This document shows, piece after piece, positions 63,058 to 64,000 of a stretch of 64,000 bases of DNA. The DNA is from Pseudomonadota bacterium. Its GTDB lineage: Bacteria; Pseudomonadota; Alphaproteobacteria; Acetobacterales; Acetobacteraceae. Each line of letters opens with the position of its first letter. The first letter of the stretch is position 1. Under the pieces are notes generated by a model, which was given only the letters and a program-made list of their open reading frames with translations, had not been told where the DNA came from and did no database searches. The translations under genes were made by a program, and so were the position numbers. Location: positions 19,987-83,986 of the forward strand of contig JAJYYH010000023.1 in assembly GCA_021801255.1 (NCBI GenBank), written 5' to 3'.

Positions 63058-63582
63058 GTGTGCGGCTCAGGACGGCTTGTGCTCGGCACCGGGCGCTTGC
63101 TCCTGTGCCCGGTCTCAGGGGCCGATCTGGCCGATCTGATCGCTCTCAAGGCCGATCCTCGCGTCTTCGCGGTGATGCAGGGGGGGGTGCGTCTGGCGCC
63201 GCGGACGATGGCCGAACTCGCTGATGATATCGCTTTCTGGGCGCGCCGCGGGGTGGGCATGTGGTCGGCCCGGCTTCGTGCCGATCGCCGCTTCGTCGGC
63301 ATCGCCGGCGTGATGGAACGCGCCGACGGGCTCGGTCTCGCGCTCCGCTTCGCGCTCTGGCCGGAAGCGCGCGGACAAGGCCTGGCGCGCGAGGCCGCCG
63401 GCGCGGTATTGCGTTTTGCTCACGAGGAGGCCGGGATCGCGCGGCTGATCGCGGTGGCGCGGGCGGATAATTTTGCCTCGCGCATGGTGCTCGGCGGCAT
63501 CGGCATGCGCGAGGTAAGCCACTTCGTGCGCGACGGCACCCTGTTGTTGGTCTATCAGAGCGATCGTCTGCCGTTTGCCTGA
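63058..63582 (+). CDS. GNAT-family N-acetyltransferase
   Basis: A 174-residue acetyltransferase of the RimJ/RimL-like GNAT group. The acetyl-CoA loop is in ALWPEARGQGLAREAAGAVLRFAHEEAGIARLIAVARADNFASRMVLGGIGM. The substrate could be an amine, an antibiotic or a protein N-terminus and is unknown. Start GTG 63058, 25 bases after ettA; a later GTG would shorten it slightly. The interspersed repeat starts at its stop codon. Confidence 0.8.
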   Translation: MCGSGRLVLGTGRLLLCPVSGADLADLIALKADPRVFAVMQGGVRLAPRTMAELADDIAFWARRGVGMWSARLRADRRFVGIAGVMERADGLGLALRFALWPEARGQGLAREAAGAVLRFAHEEAGIARLIAVARADNFASRMVLGGIGMREVSHFVRDGTLLLVYQSDRLPFA

Positions 63583-63630
63583 GAGTTTGAAAAAATGCCC
63601 TCGCGTCCGGAAATAGATCAATAAAGAATC
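63578..63630 (+). repeat. Interspersed palindromic repeat, copy D (left arm)
   Basis: CCTGAGAGTTTGAAAAAATG, CCCTCGCGTCCGGAAATAGA: matches the left half of copy B, starting at the TGA stop of the GNAT gene exactly as copy B starts at the metZ stop. The right arm is missing. Confidence 0.7.
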
Positions 63631-63907
63631 TGGGCCCCGATTCCGAAGTTATGTACCCATCCGCCAAGGACCGCGATCACAACCGACGCCGCTGCCGTAT
63701 GCGGCGAGCTTCGACGCCTTGAACTGAAGTTCAACAGTGCGGGCCCGTTTCCCGAATTGTGAGATGAATCGTTTCAATGGGTTACGCAACGGGCGGGGCG
63801 ATTTTCCGCTGGAATGTGGTGCCACGTTTTGCGACAATTGTCGCCATATCGCCATTTATATTGACCCATAATTGTGCTATTAATGCGGTGTCTCGTTGGA
63901 GCGCCGC
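63631..63907. other. Intergenic region leading into an insertion sequence
   Basis: No gene is supported between repeat copy D and the transposase start. A small palindrome GCGACAATTGTCGC (63827-63840) and the word TGTGGTGCCACG (63816-63827) lie near the expected outer end of the element and may be part of its terminal inverted repeat; the other end is outside the window. Confidence 0.4.
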
Positions 63908-64000
63908 ATGTTCTTCCGCATCAAGCCTTCGGGCGACCGCCGCTACCTCCAGATCGTCGAGAACACGCGCGACGGCGCCAAGACACGCCAGAGCGTGATC
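63908..64000 (+). CDS. IS1634-type transposase, 5' part only (runs off the window)
   Basis: The first 31 codons are visible: MFFRIKPSGDRRYLQIVENT and then RDGAKTRQSVI, the usual opening of IS1634-family DDE transposases. The catalytic part is beyond the window, so whether the copy is intact cannot be judged. ATG 63908 follows an AT-rich promoter-like stretch (ATTGTGCTATTAAT). Confidence 0.75.
   Translation, partial: MFFRIKPSGDRRYLQIVENTRDGAKTRQSVI

Noticed and set aside
63649..63855. 68-codon minus-strand frame near the window end
   Set aside because: No recognisable family, crosses repeat and IS-end sequence, no ribosome site.

Overview
The window is a GC-rich bacterial chromosome segment. 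Gene content and protein style suggest an acidophilic or acetic-acid-bacteria-like alphaproteobacterium (Acetobacteraceae-like). This is inferred from a complete pqqABCDE cluster with quinoprotein accessory proteins, a cytochrome bd oxidase operon, a soluble NAD-linked formate dehydrogenase operon, an HdeD-type protein and an arsenate/arsenite pair. No rRNA or species marker is present, so the assignment stays tentative.

Layout. 1-2.9 kb: a locally AT-rich minus-strand module of a membrane-anchored ExeA-like AAA ATPase, an exported protein and a lipoprotein. 3.3-6.8 kb: arsC-acr3, a small membrane protein and a TPR/glycosyltransferase-like protein. 6.8-9.4 kb: rho and ahcY (minus), with a clear terminator after ahcY. 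9.7-13.5 kb: a CaiB-family racemase divergent from an acyl-CoA synthetase, then thiL. 13.5-14.3 kb: a decayed IS4-type transposase with a heptamer tandem repeat. 14.3-23.8 kb: OsmC protein, PadR regulator, an SQR-like flavoprotein, and the cyd operon (cydA, cydB, an N-terminally extended CydX, a 32-residue small ORF, cydD, cydC). 24-25.6 kb: tRNA-Gly(CCC), a SAM-II riboswitch and metZ. 25.7-30.2 kb: an IS110-type remnant, a transglutaminase-like protein, paaG-paaI-paaK and an HdeD-like protein. 30.4-38.4 kb: gltD, a DUF2059 exported protein, gltB and a class III aminotransferase. 38.4-42.2 kb: glmU-glmS (minus) divergent from a HAD phosphatase. 42.4-47.5 kb: SoxYZ-like carrier, zinc metallohydrolase and pqqABCDE. 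47.7-56.8 kb: DUF4242 protein, LysR regulator, fdsGBA-fdhD-fdsD and an OFA-family transporter. 56.8-64 kb: an isolated fliI-like gene, an exported GH42-like protein, ppa, a CAU tRNA, ettA, a GNAT protein, and the start of an IS1634-type transposase cut by the window edge.

Functional themes. (i) Periplasmic PQQ-dependent oxidation plus formate oxidation suggests alcohol or C1 substrate use. The cyd operon and the adjacent SQR-like flavoprotein give a quinol-oxidising branch, possibly controlled by the neighbouring PadR regulator. (ii) ahcY and the SAM-II/metZ unit serve the methionine/SAM cycle. (iii) gltBD and glmUS handle glutamate and amino-sugar synthesis.

The least explained items are the extended CydX plus tiny ORF in the cyd operon, the AT-rich ATPase/lipoprotein module, the DUF2059 gene coupled to gltD, and a family of about 100-bp imperfect palindromic repeats that repeatedly start at gene stop codons and in one case supply the C-terminal tail of the FliI-like protein.
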